Assembly: GCA_964589725.1 (NCBI GenBank)
Contig: CAZPUJ010000435.1
Location: 1 to 13,633, forward strand
Source: CAYSHJ01 sp964589725
GTDB taxonomy: Bacteria > Planctomycetota > Planctomycetia > Planctomycetales > Planctomycetaceae
Length of the DNA: 13,633 nt
Direction: 5' to 3'
The notes under the pieces are model-generated. The model was not told the origin of the DNA, ran no database searches, and was given only the letters and a program-made list of their open reading frames with translations. Of the stretch, positions 7,028 through 13,633 are shown piece by piece (position 1 is the first letter of the stretch; every line of letters begins with the position of its first letter). The position numbers and the translations under genes were made by a program.

Positions 7028-8515
7028 ATGCTATTCAATTCCGTTGAGTTTCTCATCTTCTTTCCGATCGTCACGGTTCTCTATTTCCTCTTGCCGCATC
7101 GCTGGCGGACGATGCATCTCTTGGGCGCGAGTTGCCTCTTCTACATGGCTTTTGTTCCGAAATACATCCTGATTCTCGCACTGACGATTGCGGTGGATTA
7201 TGTCGCGGGGATTCTGATCGAGGACTCACGGGACGCGAGACGCAAGCAGATTTATTTGATCCTCAGCATTCTTTCGACATGTCTGATCCTGTTCGCCTTC
7301 AAGTATTTCAACTTCTTCAACGAGTCCGCACGCGCGATCGCGACGGCATTGGGTCTGTCGTACGCGATGCCGGCATTGGAAATGATCCTGCCGATCGGCC
7401 TCTCGTTTCACACCTTCCAGAGTCTCAGCTATGTGGTCGAGGTGTATCGCGGAGCCCAGAAGGCCGAGCGAAACTTTGGGGTCTATTCCTTGTATGTCAT
7501 GTTCTATCCGCAACTCGTCGCCGGTCCGATCGAGCGACCGCAGAACCTACTTCATCAATTCCATGAGGAACATCATTTTGATCAAACACGAGTGGCGTGC
7601 GGAATGAAGTTGATGGCCTGGGGGATGTTCAAAAAGGTCGTCATCGCGGATCGTCTCAGCCCGTTGGTCGATCATATCTACGGACACCCGCAGGGGCTGG
7701 AGGGTTTGCCGCTGATCATCGCCACGGTGTTCTTCGCGGTGCAGATTTACTGCGACTTCTCCGGTTACTCGGACATCGCCATCGGAATCGCTCAGGTCAT
7801 GGGCTTTCGATTGATGACCAATTTCGACCGGCCGTACTTCGCTCAAACGGTTTCCGAGTTCTGGCGACGGTGGCACATTTCTTTGTCCACGTGGTTCAAG
7901 GACTACGTGTATGTCCCGTTGGGGGGAAGTCGCGGCAGCCGCTTTCGTGTCGCCGCCAATTTGATGATCACATTCCTGGTCAGCGGCTTCTGGCATGGAG
8001 CCAATTGGACGTTCGTCGTGTGGGGAGCTCTCAACGGACTGTTCATTGTGTCCGGCATGTTCGGTCGGGCGTTCGGCGAGGCTTGGTTGCCAGCGTCTGT
8101 TTCTCAGAGCCGATGGCTGGCGGCGTTTCGCAGGGCTCGGACATTCGCGTTGATCTGCGTGGCGTGGATCTTCTTCCGGGCCGCCAGTGTAGATGACGGA
8201 GTTTACATTCTGCGGCATCTGTTTGACGGATCCGCGGAACTCCTCACGCAATCTCCCGCGGCGCTGTGGACTCAGATCGGAGAAGGGACGCTGCTCGGTT
8301 TTGACCTGGGCGTGACAGCGGTCAATTTCTGGCTCTGCGTGAGTCTGATCGGACTGCTGTTCCTCGTGGAGCGTGGCGCTGAGCCAGAAAGTTTGCGTCG
8401 CATGTTCGTTGGTCAGCCGTGGTGGAAACGATGGCCGGCCTATGTCGCGTTGGTCTACGGCACGTTGTTTCTCGGAGTGTTTGAGAAAGCTCACTTCATC
8501 TACTTCCAGTTTTGA
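7028..8515 (+). CDS. MBOAT O-acyltransferase, AlgI-like
   Basis: The 495-residue protein matches the MBOAT family along its whole length and is the usual size for AlgI. It begins MLFNSVEFLIFFPIV, the standard first helix of bacterial AlgI-like proteins. It contains LPIGLSFHTFQSLSY (121-135), PQLVAGPIERP (161-171), YCDFSGYSDIAIGIA (241-255) and FWRRWHISLSTWFKDYVYVP (278-297). FWHGANWTFVVWG (321-333) follows, with the invariant histidine at 323. H283 in RRWH is the other strongly conserved histidine. It ends in the typical FIYFQF. These multi-pass enzymes carry an acyl group, usually acetyl, across the membrane for attachment to a polysaccharide. The start at 7028 is set by AGGAA 7 bases upstream. 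The next gene encodes a one-helix SGNH protein, the usual AlgJ/AlgX-type partner, separated by 177 bases that hold a palindromic repeat. Confidence 0.93.
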   Translation: MLFNSVEFLIFFPIVTVLYFLLPHRWRTMHLLGASCLFYMAFVPKYILILALTIAVDYVAGILIEDSRDARRKQIYLILSILSTCLILFAFKYFNFFNESARAIATALGLSYAMPALEMILPIGLSFHTFQSLSYVVEVYRGAQKAERNFGVYSLYVMFYPQLVAGPIERPQNLLHQFHEEHHFDQTRVACGMKLMAWGMFKKVVIADRLSPLVDHIYGHPQGLEGLPLIIATVFFAVQIYCDFSGYSDIAIGIAQVMGFRLMTNFDRPYFAQTVSEFWRRWHISLSTWFKDYVYVPLGGSRGSRFRVAANLMITFLVSGFWHGANWTFVVWGALNGLFIVSGMFGRAFGEAWLPASVSQSRWLAAFRRARTFALICVAWIFFRAASVDDGVYILRHLFDGSAELLTQSPAALWTQIGEGTLLGFDLGVTAVNFWLCVSLIGLLFLVERGAEPESLRRMFVGQPWWKRWPAYVALVYGTLFLGVFEKAHFIYFQF

Positions 8516-8574
8516 AGCCTGGCCGACGGAATGTTTGATTTGGGTTCGGTCATTGTAGAACCGGTATCAAAAGT

Positions 8575-8642
8575 AACCCGAAGCGTTAGCGAGGGACGAC
8601 TGGATGCGGAAATCTACGACTCCCTCGCTTACGCGTCGGGTT
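8575..8642. repeat. Palindromic intergenic repeat, copy 2 (TRSVSEG type)
   Basis: The left arm 8575-8596 begins AACCCGAAGCGTTAGCGAGG and pairs with the right arm 8621-8642 at 20 of 22 positions, around a 24-base loop. Its arms match those of the copy at 1993-2060 almost base for base, while the loops are unrelated. It sits between the MBOAT and SGNH genes. If the two are co-transcribed it would form a strong hairpin in the message, which could stabilise the upstream part or lower expression downstream. Confidence 0.9.
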
Positions 8643-8676
8643 ATCTACGGGTTTTGAAACCGCGTCTAGTTGGTGG

Positions 8677-8683
8677 AAAGGAA
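8677..8683 (+). promoter_or_regulatory. Ribosome binding site of the SGNH gene
   Basis: AAAGGAA lies 9 bases before the ATG at 8693. It places the start after the palindromic repeat. An ATG at 8531 in the same frame would add 54 residues that are only the repeat read as protein. Confidence 0.65.
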
Positions 8684-8692
8684 ACAATTCAG

Positions 8693-9805
8693 ATGTCGGC
8701 TCCCAACGGTACACGTCGGGATGTTCTGCGATTGGTCATCAAGCTGACGCTGCTGGCGGTTCCGTTTCTGGTGTTATTGTTGCTGGAAGCGTTTGTCCTG
8801 CCTGTCGACGTGGTGAGTTCACGATGCTGGGAAGCAATGTCGGTTCGCAGTTTGAAGTGGGCTTTTCAAGGACCGTTCTATCCGAACTACTCACTGGCCA
8901 GGGAGGAAGTGGGCGACTTGGGAATGGGCACGAAGTTCGCCTTGAAAAGACCAGTGGTTTGGGTGACGGACGCCTATGGTTTCCGCAATCGACCTTCTCG
9001 TGACGACGACGAGTTGGATGTCATCATCGTGGGTGATTCGATGACCGCCGGTAGTGGCTTGACTCAAGACGACATCTTGCCGGAGGTCTTGGAACAGCGT
9101 CATGGCTTGCGAAGCTATGGATACGCTCCCAGCAACATGAATCGCCTGTTGAGTGATCCACGATTTTCGAAGCAGCTTCCCAAGGTGGTCGTGCTGGCCG
9201 CCGTCGAAGGATCTTTGGGGCGACTCGTCAAGCCGTTGAAACAGACGTCGGAGATCGAGTGCTGGACTCGCGGCTTCGGATTGAAATATCCAGCCGTGAC
9301 TTCCGGACTCGATCGTCTGTTGGCTCCGCACATGACGAGATTCGTGCGAGCGAGGCTGCGACCACAGCCACGTCCGATCGTACGCTCGGAAGGGTCAACG
9401 GGAATGTTGTTCATGTCAGGAGAGAAGTCCGACGATGCAGTCAACTCGATCGTCTTGCAACACTACTTGGCCATCATTCGCGAACTGCATCAAATGGTGT
9501 CTCAGCGTGGCTCACATTTCGTCTTTCTGCCGATTCCGGACAAGGAATTCGTGTACGCCGAAACCTTGCCATCGAAGCGCTGGCCGACATTGCTGCCGGA
9601 CCTCGTCCGCGAACTGAGAGCCGCGGGCATCTCCGTGATCGATACGCCACAAGCCTTCCGACAAGCACGAATCGACCATCCGGATCGGTTGCTGTACCAA
9701 TTGGACGACACGCACTGGAACGGGCGTGCCATCGAGATCGCAGCCGAGTTGTTCACTGCGGAATTGATGCGCGTCTCCGCACTGCCAGAGCTCACTTCAC
9801 GCTGA
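8693..9805 (+). CDS. SGNH-hydrolase-type acyltransferase partner, AlgJ/AlgX-like
   Basis: The 370-residue protein has one N-terminal membrane helix (about 13-37), which suggests an anchored domain outside the cytoplasmic membrane. The SGNH features are DAYGFRN at 93-99, the nucleophile block VGDSMTAGSGL at 113-123 with Ser116, and the terminal LDDTHWNGRA at 337-346 with the Asp/His pair (D338 or D339, and H341). DDTHWN is close to the block seen in AlgJ and AlgX, which complete O-acetylation of alginate with AlgI. This protein most likely takes the acyl group delivered by the MBOAT protein just upstream and places it on a glycan. The acceptor is unknown. The start was chosen after the repeat, on the strength of AAAGGAA; the earlier in-frame ATG at 8531 is rejected. 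The gene ends 41 bases from the convergent PPC-protein gene. Confidence 0.85.
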   Translation: MSAPNGTRRDVLRLVIKLTLLAVPFLVLLLLEAFVLPVDVVSSRCWEAMSVRSLKWAFQGPFYPNYSLAREEVGDLGMGTKFALKRPVVWVTDAYGFRNRPSRDDDELDVIIVGDSMTAGSGLTQDDILPEVLEQRHGLRSYGYAPSNMNRLLSDPRFSKQLPKVVVLAAVEGSLGRLVKPLKQTSEIECWTRGFGLKYPAVTSGLDRLLAPHMTRFVRARLRPQPRPIVRSEGSTGMLFMSGEKSDDAVNSIVLQHYLAIIRELHQMVSQRGSHFVFLPIPDKEFVYAETLPSKRWPTLLPDLVRELRAAGISVIDTPQAFRQARIDHPDRLLYQLDDTHWNGRAIEIAAELFTAELMRVSALPELTSR

Positions 9806-9813
9806 ACCAGCGG

Positions 9814-9850
9814 ATTATTCTCGTATGACGCGCGTAAGGTCGAGAATCAT
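9814..9850. terminator. Possible bidirectional terminator hairpin between convergent genes
   Basis: ATTCTCG at 9817-9823 pairs perfectly with CGAGAAT at 9841-9847, and two further pairs reach beyond a single mismatch. The 17-base loop contains the palindrome ACGCGCGT. It lies exactly between two convergent stop codons and touches the stop of the minus-strand gene. The T-runs are short, so this would be a weak factor-independent terminator in either direction. Confidence 0.4.
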
Positions 9851-12045
9851 TTCGCCGAAGTGACGATCAGTTTGATGAGCGGCGTGCAAGGGCCGGGCAT
9901 GCCGCCGCGGATGTCGCTCCCCCAAGTCTGAGCGACAGTCATGAAATAGGTGCCGGGGTACGTTTCAGGAGTCACCTTCACGGGGACATCCACGAGGCCA
10001 TCTTTGATTGGCAGGACTTGAGGCGTCGTCAGGGCGCAGGCGACACCGGACGTGGCAAGGTTCACGACCAGAGGCATGGCCTGCACGTCACCCGCACCGA
10101 GGACTTTGACTTGGATGGTTCCGTTGCCGCCCGCTTTGACCGTGATTTCTCGCGTGATCGCATCTACCCACGGGCCTTGCGATTTTGCGATCGCTGCACG
10201 CGACACGGGACTGGCTCGGAAGAAGCCTGTGTCGCTGGTGTAGAAGAGCGTCAGAGGAATCCCATCGTGTTCGGTCGTCGCCGGCGAAGGGCCGTCCGCG
10301 CGAGTTCGACCAACGATGCGGAATGGGACACAGGTTCCAGGCTGGGCGTCGGCGGGTGCAGTCAGCGTCACGAAGACTTTGTGTTGGTACGTGTTGTAGG
10401 GGCGCACTCCTTTGCCGCCGAGCGAGATTGCAGAACTGCTGGACCATCCGGCTGGAAGGCCCTCGACTGAGACTTCGATATCTTCATCACAGCCGGCGAA
10501 GCGGTCGATACGAACCAACGTGGCCGCTGTAGAACCCGGTCCCCAGATCGGAACGGCATCGGGAAAATGCGTCACACGAAAATCGGGCCGAGCCTCTTCA
10601 ACGGACAACCGATAGACCGCTCGCTGGCCGCTGATGCCGGATTGCTCGCTCACTTTGACGAAGAACTCGCCAGCCGCCGGAGCGGTGAAAAAGAGCTTGC
10701 TGTCCGTCGTCTTGAAGTCGTGATAGCTCTCATATCCGGAATCGAACGCCTCGTCGTCGTTCTCACTGAGCAACTTGCCGGTTGCATCGTACACCTGAAT
10801 CAAAGTGTCGACCGGTGAGCGGACAGAACGCTGAGCAACGATCTCGAACCAGACTTTCTGCTGGGCTTCGAGTTTGACGCGATACCAATCGGCTTCTCCT
10901 GGCTGATCGAATCTCGCGTTGACACAGATCGGCCACGCGAGAAGCGCGGCCTGCGACGGCTCGTCGTTCGGTTCGGCTTCGATGATCTCCGGGTGATTTC
11001 CCAGGACGAGCGGCACATCAAGGCCCGAATGGTTGCCGTCCAACAACGTGACGTGCTGCACAAGTCGAGCGTCCGGCTGAGGAACGGGGCCATGATGACT
11101 TTCCGATGTAGCCGAACTCATGAGAGTTCGATCCGAAGTCTCACGACTTCGGCTACTGGACGGAGTGAGGCCCACCACTCGCCGGCCAATCGCTATGTTC
11201 GGTCCGAAGAGTTCGATGTTCGTTTCGGTCCCACGTTGCAGACCGGGAGGAAACGCCCCAACGACGTACGGGACTTCACCCAACACCAGGCGATAAACCG
11301 CTTCGGGAAAGCCGCCGTAATTCAGAAGCTGCACGCGAACGAAGTAGTCGCCGTCGGCAGGCACGGTCTGCTCGATCAGCGGATCAAATCCGAGAGAGTC
11401 TTCAGCGGCCGCGAGTGTCCGCCCGTTAGCATCGAGTAACTCCAGACTGAAGTCCGCGATGCCGTAGCTCCGGCCTTGGCCATGAACATCCAGAGCATGT
11501 GCCGCGATCGCGGCGACGAACTTTTGCCCCGCCTTGGCTCGAAATCGAAAAACATCCAGATCGGCCTGCGGATTGATGCGGCCATTCACGACCGCCACAC
11601 TGGCTTCGACTTGTTGAGCGTGCGCGGTGTCATTGTTCGGCTCGACTTCGAGATGTTCTGGCAGACTGCTTACGACGAAGTAAGCGAAGTTCGTAAGACC
11701 GCTCCGTTCGCTAAGAACTCGCAGCCAACGACGTCCCAACGGCGCATCGGCCGCGATGTCGAGCGTCGCTTCCAGAGTATTGCCGTTGATCGACTTCAAC
11801 TCTTTCACCGAGATGCCACGCGGTCCGTCGATCACGATATCTTTCGGGAGCGACAGCCCGCTGCCGTGACCTTTGAATTCCACTTTGACAGAGGTGCCGC
11901 GCGTGCCACCGTTCGGAAAGATCGAATCGAGCCGGCATTCCGCGTACTGCGGTGCCATCGGCTGCGCGGGAGCGGATGTTGAAAGGAACACGCAGATCAG
12001 AAGACCGACAGCCCAACTCACGAATCGTGGCCAAGACATGTTCAT
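9847..12045 (-). CDS. Secreted protein with two PPC domains
   Basis: The 732-residue protein starts with a clear signal peptide (hydrophobic core about 9-22, cleavage near APAQP at 25-29), so it is exported. The segment at 40-126 is a beta-rich region starting SIFPNGG, which I have seen at the start of many planctomycete secreted proteins. A first PPC (bacterial pre-peptidase C-terminal) domain runs about 134-256, from EPNNDTAHAQ through DLDVFRF to YRLVLGE. A second runs about 358-483, from EPNDEPSQAA through EADWYRV to YRLSVEE. The rest, to 732, is further beta-rich sequence with no enzymatic motif I can name. PPC domains bind or fold beside other domains and are not catalytic themselves, so an extracellular structural or binding role is likely. 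Residues 296-318, between the PPC domains, are low-complexity Ser/Arg/Thr and encoded by a two-hairpin DNA element. No good ribosome binding site is seen; a second ATG lies two codons inside. Confidence 0.85.
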   Translation of the reverse strand: MNMSWPRFVSWAVGLLICVFLSTSAPAQPMAPQYAECRLDSIFPNGGTRGTSVKVEFKGHGSGLSLPKDIVIDGPRGISVKELKSINGNTLEATLDIAADAPLGRRWLRVLSERSGLTNFAYFVVSSLPEHLEVEPNNDTAHAQQVEASVAVVNGRINPQADLDVFRFRAKAGQKFVAAIAAHALDVHGQGRSYGIADFSLELLDANGRTLAAAEDSLGFDPLIEQTVPADGDYFVRVQLLNYGGFPEAVYRLVLGEVPYVVGAFPPGLQRGTETNIELFGPNIAIGRRVVGLTPSSSRSRETSDRTLMSSATSESHHGPVPQPDARLVQHVTLLDGNHSGLDVPLVLGNHPEIIEAEPNDEPSQAALLAWPICVNARFDQPGEADWYRVKLEAQQKVWFEIVAQRSVRSPVDTLIQVYDATGKLLSENDDEAFDSGYESYHDFKTTDSKLFFTAPAAGEFFVKVSEQSGISGQRAVYRLSVEEARPDFRVTHFPDAVPIWGPGSTAATLVRIDRFAGCDEDIEVSVEGLPAGWSSSSAISLGGKGVRPYNTYQHKVFVTLTAPADAQPGTCVPFRIVGRTRADGPSPATTEHDGIPLTLFYTSDTGFFRASPVSRAAIAKSQGPWVDAITREITVKAGGNGTIQVKVLGAGDVQAMPLVVNLATSGVACALTTPQVLPIKDGLVDVPVKVTPETYPGTYFMTVAQTWGSDIRGGMPGPCTPLIKLIVTSAK
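11108..11156. repeat. Two-hairpin palindromic element inside the PPC-protein coding region
   Basis: The element reads GTAGC, hairpin, spacer, hairpin, GCTAC. The first hairpin is CGAACTC-ATGA-GAGTTCG (11113-11130) and the second is CGAAGTC-TCAC-GACTTCG (11134-11151). Both have perfect 7-bp stems and 4-base loops, and the outer GTAGC/GCTAC arms also pair. The stems differ at one position, where C:G in the first is G:C in the second. In the minus-strand gene it is read through without a stop as a Ser/Thr/Arg-rich linker at about residues 297-313. Confidence 0.85.
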
Positions 12046-12061
12046 TCGGCTATTACTGTGT

Positions 12062-12124
12062 GTCGCTGAATTCGCAAGAATTCAGTGAGTTCGGTGAAAT
12101 CTGAATTCTGGTGAGTTCAGCTAT
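12062..12124. repeat. Second two-hairpin element, upstream of the PPC-protein gene
   Basis: The same plan is seen: GTCGC, a hairpin TGAATTC-GCAA-GAATTCA (12067-12084), a 17-base spacer, a hairpin TGAATTC-TGGT-GAGTTCA (12102-12119, one wobble pair), then GCTAT. The first hairpin gains another C:G pair outside the 7-bp stem. The element begins 17 bases upstream of the start codon at 12045, so it would lie in the promoter or leader of that gene. The arms resemble those at 11108-11156, with compensated changes. Confidence 0.75.
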
Positions 12125-12166
12125 TGCGTCCTGTTTAACGCTGGAGATGGAGGAATGGAAACATGA

Positions 12167-12283
12167 AGTGACCAGAAAGCATTCGATGACACGCTGGATC
12201 ACAAGCATCTGTGTGAATTCGTGCAACGTCGGGTGGGAGATGGAGTCGTCTTGCGACTGATCGGAAAGTGGTTGAACGCGGGA
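12167..12283 (+). pseudogene. Fragment of a group II intron-type reverse transcriptase
   Basis: After a TGA at 12164 the frame reads SDQKAFDDTLDHKHLCEF, then VQRRVGDGVVLRLIGKWLNAG. This matches the group II intron reverse transcriptase pattern FFDxIDHxxLxxxxxxRIGDxxVLRLIxKWLxAG, around RT blocks 2-3. Nothing upstream or downstream continues the homology: after 12283 the frame turns proline-rich, with no YADD catalytic block. It is a broken relic of a retroelement or of an intron-like gene. No intron RNA domain can be recognised next to it. Confidence 0.65.
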
Positions 12284-12517
12284 ACGTCGAAGCTGGCACG
12301 GATCATTCCGTTAGTCCACCTTCTCCGCCCGCCTCCTGCCACGCCACCCGCTTCCGTCCCCACGCATCGCCTCTCGGTTCGAGGCACCCTCTCTCAGCGA
12401 AGCCGTGCCCTGCCCTGACGAGCCGTCTGAGAGATCAAGTATGGATCTGTGGGAAGCCAGCCGGGCAACTGGCTGGCTCACCCGGTCGGTCATTTCAGCT
12501 TTGACTGACCACAACTG
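12284..12517. other. Non-coding stretch before the sensor gene
   Basis: This stretch completes a 472-base gap without an intact gene (12046-12517). It is C-rich up to about 12420 and holds a small GCCTC/GAGGC stem-loop (12369-12385), then the stronger hairpin at 12455-12478. I see no clear promoter for the sensor gene and no strong ribosome binding site before 12518. Confidence 0.5.
12455..12478. repeat. Perfect 8-bp hairpin upstream of the sensor gene
   Basis: AGCCAGCC (12455-12462) pairs perfectly with GGCTGGCT (12471-12478) around an 8-base loop GGGCAACT. There is no T-tract after it in either direction, so a factor-independent terminator is unlikely. It could be a further small repeat or a leader structure of the sensor gene, 39 bases downstream. 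Confidence 0.6.
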
Positions 12518-13633
12518 ATGAGCCCTATGATGAGTATCCAATCGCTCCTTTCGCCGACCGACACCTGGTCGTCCGAGCGTGCTCGGCAGCTTGCGCTGGA
12601 GCGGCGGGAGCAGCAATATCGGCGAACCGACCGCATGTTCGCCGGCTTGCTGATGATTGAGTTTGTGGCGGGCATCGCGGCGGCACTGTGGATTTCACCG
12701 TTCGCCTGGGCCGGGCACGAATGGCAACTGCACCCGCATGTCTGGTCGGCAACGTTGCTGGGCGCGTTGATTGTCAGCCTTCCGATTTGGCTGGCGCAGG
12801 TACATTCGGGCAAGCGGCTCACGCGGCACGTCATCGGTATCGCGCAGTTGCTGATGTCCGGCTTGCTGATTCACCTCACCCAGGGGCGGATCGAGACTCA
12901 CCTCCATGTGTTTGGATCGCTGGCGTTTCTGGCGTTCTACCGCGACTGGCGAGTTCTCATCACCGCCTCCGCGGTCACGGCGGTGGACCACTTGGTGCGC
13001 GGTTACGCCTGGCCGCTATCGATCTATGGCATCGAGATGCAAACCCCGTGGCGTTGGCTGGAGCACACTGGCTGGGTGATCTTCGAGGACATCTTCTTGA
13101 TCCTGGCGGGTCAGCAGAGCAACCGCGAGACCAATGCCATTGCGGAACGCCAGAGTCAGTTGGAATCGACGAATGAAATCATCGAGCGGGAGGTGCGGCA
13201 GCGCACCGAAGAGCTGGTCCGTAATCAAACGTCCTTGCGTGAGAGTGAAGAGCGGACGCGGCTAATCGTGGACAACGCCTTGGATGCGGTCATCACGATG
13301 AGTGAGTCCGGCGACATCACTGGCTGGAACGCACAAGCCGAGTCCATGTTCGGCTGGACGCGCGCTGAGGCGTTGGGGCGATCGCTTTCGGAAACGATCA
13401 TTCCGCTGCGGTATCGCGAATTACATCATCGCGGCGTGGAACGTTTTCTCAATACAGGCGAAGGTCCGGTATTGAACAAGCGGATCGAAATCAGCGCGAT
13501 GCATCGCGATGGTCGCGAAATCCCGTCGGAATTGTCGATCTGCCCCGCGAAAGTCGGCGGCAGTTATCGGTTCAGCGCTTTCGTCCACGATATCAGCGAA
13601 CGCAAGCGGAACGAGGAGGAATTGTGCCGGTCG
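12518..13633 (+). CDS. Membrane-anchored PAS sensor, probable histidine kinase (3' end missing)
   Basis: The frame is open from ATG 12518 to the window edge, giving 372 residues without a stop. ATGs at 12527 and 12530 are in-frame alternatives, and none has a strong ribosome binding site. About five hydrophobic segments occupy residues 40-60, 75-94, 103-121, 130-158 and 184-198. The segment LIHLTQGRIETHLHVFGSL (117-135) and then FYRDW (140-144) and DHLVRG (157-162) resemble a membrane sensing domain of chemoreceptors and hybrid kinases, usually GGMIEMHFHFF...YQDW...LHH. The conserved histidines suggest ligand or metal binding, which is an inference. A charged coiled coil follows (about 203-245), then a complete PAS domain (about 242-365) with DAVITMSESGDITGWNAQAE near its start and the closing HDISERKRNEEEL. 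A kinase or another output domain should lie downstream. It may control neighbouring genes, but nothing here shows that. Confidence 0.85.
   Translation, partial: MSPMMSIQSLLSPTDTWSSERARQLALERREQQYRRTDRMFAGLLMIEFVAGIAAALWISPFAWAGHEWQLHPHVWSATLLGALIVSLPIWLAQVHSGKRLTRHVIGIAQLLMSGLLIHLTQGRIETHLHVFGSLAFLAFYRDWRVLITASAVTAVDHLVRGYAWPLSIYGIEMQTPWRWLEHTGWVIFEDIFLILAGQQSNRETNAIAERQSQLESTNEIIEREVRQRTEELVRNQTSLRESEERTRLIVDNALDAVITMSESGDITGWNAQAESMFGWTRAEALGRSLSETIIPLRYRELHHRGVERFLNTGEGPVLNKRIEISAMHRDGREIPSELSICPAKVGGSYRFSAFVHDISERKRNEEELCRS

Noticed and set aside
7547..8494. A 315-codon open frame on the minus strand opposite the MBOAT gene
   Set aside because: It lies wholly opposite a strongly conserved AlgI-like gene, and its residues look like reverse-complement shadow: rich in Arg, His, Gln and Pro, with no motif.
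8531..8692. N-terminal extension of the SGNH protein by 54 codons
   Set aside because: The extra residues are the palindromic repeat translated (TRSVSEG...SLAYASG). AAAGGAA and the signal-anchor helix support the start at 8693.
12366..12390. GGTTCGAGGC resembling a tRNA T-loop
   Set aside because: No acceptor stem, anticodon arm or D arm can be built around it; it is only a 5-bp stem-loop.
12455..12478. Factor-independent terminator at the 8-bp hairpin
   Set aside because: The stem is good but no T-tract follows on either strand, so it is listed only as a hairpin.
1..13633. CRISPR array, rRNA, tRNA or defence-system genes
   Set aside because: No regularly spaced direct repeats and no RNA-gene signatures were seen. 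All large frames fit glycan, secretion or sensing functions.

Overview
The window looks like a chromosomal accessory region of a planctomycete. The grounds are the style of the large secreted protein with paired PPC domains, and intergenic palindromes whose arms read as TRSVSEG and SLAYASG when translated. I remember such palindromes from planctomycete genomes, but I cannot search here, so the assignment is an inference. GC content is moderate, and most starts are preceded by GGAG-like ribosome binding sites.

Layout. Positions 1-948 (+) hold the 3' part of a GT-A glycosyltransferase cut by the window edge. A sulfotransferase at 1086-1928 (-) converges on it. The gap 1929-2362 is a small mobile-element graveyard: the end of an IS3-type insertion sequence, the last 42 codons of its transposase, a palindromic repeat nested inside it, and an imperfect hairpin. 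From 2363 to 9805 six genes run on the + strand: a polyprenyl-phosphate-type GT2 glycosyltransferase, two class I SAM methyltransferases, a multi-spanning GT-C-like membrane protein, an AlgI-like MBOAT O-acyltransferase, and an AlgJ/AlgX-like SGNH protein. The palindromic repeat recurs between the last two. A large secreted PPC-domain protein (9847-12045, -) converges on this run. The gap 12046-12517 holds paired hairpins, a fragment of a group II intron-type reverse transcriptase and another hairpin. The window ends inside a membrane-anchored PAS sensor, probably a histidine kinase (12518-13633, +).

How the genes fit together. Glycosyltransferases, a lipid-carrier-type glycosyltransferase, methyltransferases, a sulfotransferase and an MBOAT/SGNH acylation pair suggest a locus that builds and decorates a cell-surface or exported glycan by O-acylation, probably methylation and possibly sulfation. 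The acceptors cannot be read from the sequence.

The most unusual signal is a two-hairpin element in the middle of the PPC-protein coding region (11108-11156). It is read through in frame, and its two stems differ by a compensated base pair. A diverged relative with the same layout lies just upstream of the same gene (12062-12124). No tRNA, rRNA, CRISPR array, replication origin or confident promoter was found.
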